From: Dehalococcoidales bacterium
GTDB lineage: Bacteria; Chloroflexota; Dehalococcoidia; Dehalococcoidales; Fen-1064
DNA: 16,027 nucleotides
Assembly (NCBI GenBank): GCA_028712845.1
Contig: JAQTPO010000030.1
Location: forward strand, 1-16,027
Direction: 5' to 3'
A program made the translations under genes and the position numbers. Position 1 is the first letter of the stretch. Each line of letters starts with the position of its first letter. Below are positions 15,180-16,027 of this stretch, piece by piece. The notes under the pieces are model-generated. The model saw only the letters and a list, made by a program, of their open reading frames with translations, had not been told where the DNA came from and did not search any database.

Positions 15180-15393
15180 CCCTTAGTTTTGTGTAAGAGC
15201 AATAAGCCTATTTGTCGTACTTACCGTAATAACGTATTAAAGAGAACGACGTGGTTTTTAGCCAGATGGCTTTTCCGACGTCCTGTTAGTAAGGCAAGAC
15301 GTCGGACAGTTTTTGAAATCCCTTAGTTTTGTGTAAGAGGAGTGAGCCTGTTTGTGTGACTTAGTACAATACGTAATATTAAAGAGGGAACGA
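15180..15393. repeat. Pair of imperfect direct repeats of about 70 bases, possible mobile-element ends
   Basis: Copy 1 (15180-15250) and copy 2 (15320-15393) begin with the same 20 bases (CCCTTAGTTTTGTGTAAGAG) and stay similar to the shared A-C-G-A-C end, with scattered changes and small indels. The copies are offset by 140 bases. The shared start, read on the minus strand (CTTACACAAAACTAAGGG), resembles terminal sequences of IS256/mutator-type elements as I recall them, but no transposase is present. Confidence 0.5.
15274..15314 (+). terminator. Hairpin followed by a short T-run, between the two direct repeats
   Basis: TCCGACGTC (15274-15282) pairs perfectly with GACGTCGGA (15298-15306) around a 15-base loop and is followed by CAG and five Ts. 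It resembles a plus-strand terminator, but no plus-strand gene is upstream, so it may just be part of the repeated element. Confidence 0.35.
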
Positions 15394-15449
15394 CCGCCCT
15401 ACCATCGCCTCAGTACGTTAAGACCCCCTAGAAATTGACGTAGCGAGGC

Positions 15450-15467
15450 GTCGGAGTAAACTCCGAC
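15450..15467. repeat. Short inverted repeat (7-bp stem, TAAA loop)
   Basis: GTCGGAG pairs with CTCCGAC around TAAA. It shares the GTCGGA core with the hairpin at 15274-15306, suggesting a related origin within the decayed element. Confidence 0.4.
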
Positions 15468-15554
15468 CGCCCCCACCGTTACAGCACTAGCCCAGCCATA
15501 TAATAAGGCAGTGTCCACTTGCGCGCCCTACGGGCTTGCGTACTTGTTCACTTC

Positions 15555-15614
15555 AGCAATCCCCTTGACCGATCCGGGAGAGAACCGTCTCCCTGGGTCA
15601 ATGGCTGGATTGCT
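15555..15614. other. 60-base extended imperfect hairpin
   Basis: Three nested stems stack: AGCAATCC (15555-15562) with GGATTGCT (15607-15614); TTGACC (15565-15570) with GGTCAA (15596-15601); GGGAGA (15576-15581) with TCTCCC (15588-15593), loop GAACCG. That is 20 base pairs in 60 bases. It is not followed by a T-run on either strand. It could be a small structured RNA, a transposon-end palindrome, or a barrier upstream of the zinc-ribbon promoter. Confidence 0.5.
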
Positions 15615-15642
15615 TCCGTTCTCAAGTGTTACTAAAGAGTTA

Positions 15643-15672
15643 TTGACATTTTATTACCACAAGGTATATATT
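15643..15672 (+). promoter_or_regulatory. Promoter of the zinc-ribbon gene, leaderless geometry
   Basis: TTGACA (15643-15648) is followed by TATATA (15665-15670, spacing 16) overlapping TATATT (15667-15672, spacing 18). The predicted start falls near 15677-15679, at the first ATG (15679). There is no Shine-Dalgarno before it. Confidence 0.55.
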
Positions 15673-15678
15673 CGTTGC

Positions 15679-15825
15679 ATGATGAACGACATTATGTTAC
15701 CCACCTTGAAATGCTTACGTTGTGGTCATACATGGTATCCCAAGAGACCTGTATTGCCTAAGGTGTGTCCTAAATGCAAGTCACCCTACTGGAATAAACC
15801 GAGAAAAAAGGGGGTTAAACAATAA
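15679..15825 (+). CDS. Small zinc-ribbon protein (48 aa)
   Basis: A short basic protein dominated by one zinc ribbon: C12-L-R-C15-G-H-T-W and, 15 residues later, C31-P-K-C34-K-S-P-Y-W, then a K/R-rich tail. Many uncultured anaerobes carry similar tiny ribbons; their role is unknown, with nucleic-acid binding the usual guess. The frame is open from 15511, but the promoter at 15643-15672 lies inside that extension, so I use ATG 15679 (ATG 15682 or 15697 are alternatives). It is the only plus-strand gene with good support and diverges from the hicBA side. Its TAA overlaps an ATG of the next small frame. Confidence 0.75.
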   Translation: MMNDIMLPTLKCLRCGHTWYPKRPVLPKVCPKCKSPYWNKPRKKGVKQ

Positions 15826-15914
15826 TGCAACCTACTAACAATGAAAGAAGTAACATAGAAATCCTAATGAAAGCAGCCGCTTTCTTTCTCGCAGGTATGT
15901 TTAGAAACCTCTGA
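15825..15914 (+). CDS. Possible 29-aa peptide overlapping the zinc-ribbon gene
   Basis: ATG 15825 shares one base with the zinc-ribbon stop (TAATG), and a GGGGG run lies about 10 bases upstream, giving a typical translational-coupling layout. The frame encodes 29 residues with a polar start (about 1-12) and a short hydrophobic stretch (A-A-A-F-F-L-A-G-M-F, 17-26), ending at TGA 15912-15914. No family is recognised, and it may be too short to be a gene. Confidence 0.35.
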   Translation: MQPTNNERSNIEILMKAAAFFLAGMFRNL

Positions 15915-16027
15915 ATAAGCCTTCCATTGCATTATCCGCCGTCAACTTGGGTTTTATTTAACGATAATAAGTGGGTTTAGAAGGCTATTTCAGTTGCTTT
16001 AAGTCATTTGTTTTCTCTTTTTAAGGG
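15915..16027. other. Right-edge sequence with no recognised feature
   Basis: About 110 AT-rich bases with no supported gene, hairpin or promoter. Confidence 0.5.

Larger units (their letters stand above)
15061..15642. other. Non-coding, repeat- and hairpin-rich segment
   Basis: About 580 bases between hicB and the zinc-ribbon promoter contain no supported gene. They hold the hicBA operator, the direct-repeat pair, three hairpins and a GCCC-TAC-GGGC stem near 15526-15536. The mix of duplicated ends and palindromes without a coding frame looks like the remains of a mobile element. Confidence 0.45.

Noticed and set aside
15481..15560. tRNA gene in the GC-rich stretch near GCGCGCCCTACGGGC
   Set aside because: There is a short stem but no cloverleaf, no T-loop consensus and no acceptor stem pairing.
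15511..15678. 56-residue N-terminal extension of the zinc-ribbon protein
   Set aside because: It crosses the stacked hairpin and the TTGACA/TATATT promoter; the ribbon fold needs only the part from 15679.

Overview
The window is a piece of a strictly anaerobic, flavin- and iron-sulfur-based energy metabolism locus, followed by a small accessory region. No gene names a species. The stacked HdrA proteins, HydBC/NuoEF-type subunits, absence of membrane subunits and moderate GC suggest an uncultured anaerobe, perhaps a Dehalococcoidia-like Chloroflexota or a sulfate-reducer/syntroph relative. That placement is inference and I hold it loosely.

Core locus (13081 down to 1, all minus strand). Transcription starts at a near-consensus sigma-70 promoter (13243-13214) whose -35 region is duplicated at a 32-bp spacing. 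The order is: a Cys-rich protein with a TPR-like segment; NuoE-like; NuoF/HydB-like with an N-terminal thioredoxin-like domain and a C-terminal ferredoxin; a 209-aa NuoG/HydA-like electron-transfer fragment with no catalytic domain; a 459-base gap; an HdrA with a complete GltD/NfnB-like NAD(P)H oxidoreductase inserted into its ferredoxin domain; a full-length HdrA; a 1005-aa tandem double HdrA; MvhD; and an FrhB/FdhB-like flavoprotein that runs off the left edge. Except for the gap, genes are 1-30 bases apart or overlap, with Shine-Dalgarno sequences lying on or next to the preceding stop codon. No HdrB, HdrC, hydrogenase large subunit, Mo/W formate dehydrogenase or benzoyl-CoA reductase BamB is present in the window.

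Reading of the core. NuoE/F/G' would form an NAD(H)-oxidising arm with FMN. The GltD insert adds a second pyridine-nucleotide site. Three HdrA proteins carry four HdrA-type flavin domains, MvhD is a [2Fe-2S] adaptor, and the FrhB-like protein is a further flavin module. Together they look like a soluble electron-bifurcating or confurcating complex, comparable in parts to BamEFGHI of class II benzoyl-CoA reductase and to HdrA-MvhD/HydABC systems. The final substrate enzyme must lie outside the window or be supplied in trans.

Accessory region (13.2-16.0 kb). An intergenic segment with a clear minus-strand terminator separates the core from an HNH-like/HTH protein gene with apparently leaderless promoter geometry. 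Then come a hicBA toxin-antitoxin pair with an inverted-repeat operator, and about 600 bases of non-coding DNA holding a ~70-bp direct repeat and three hairpins (probable remains of a mobile element). A plus-strand 48-aa zinc-ribbon gene, again with leaderless geometry, overlaps a 29-aa ORF. The last ~110 bases show nothing I can name.
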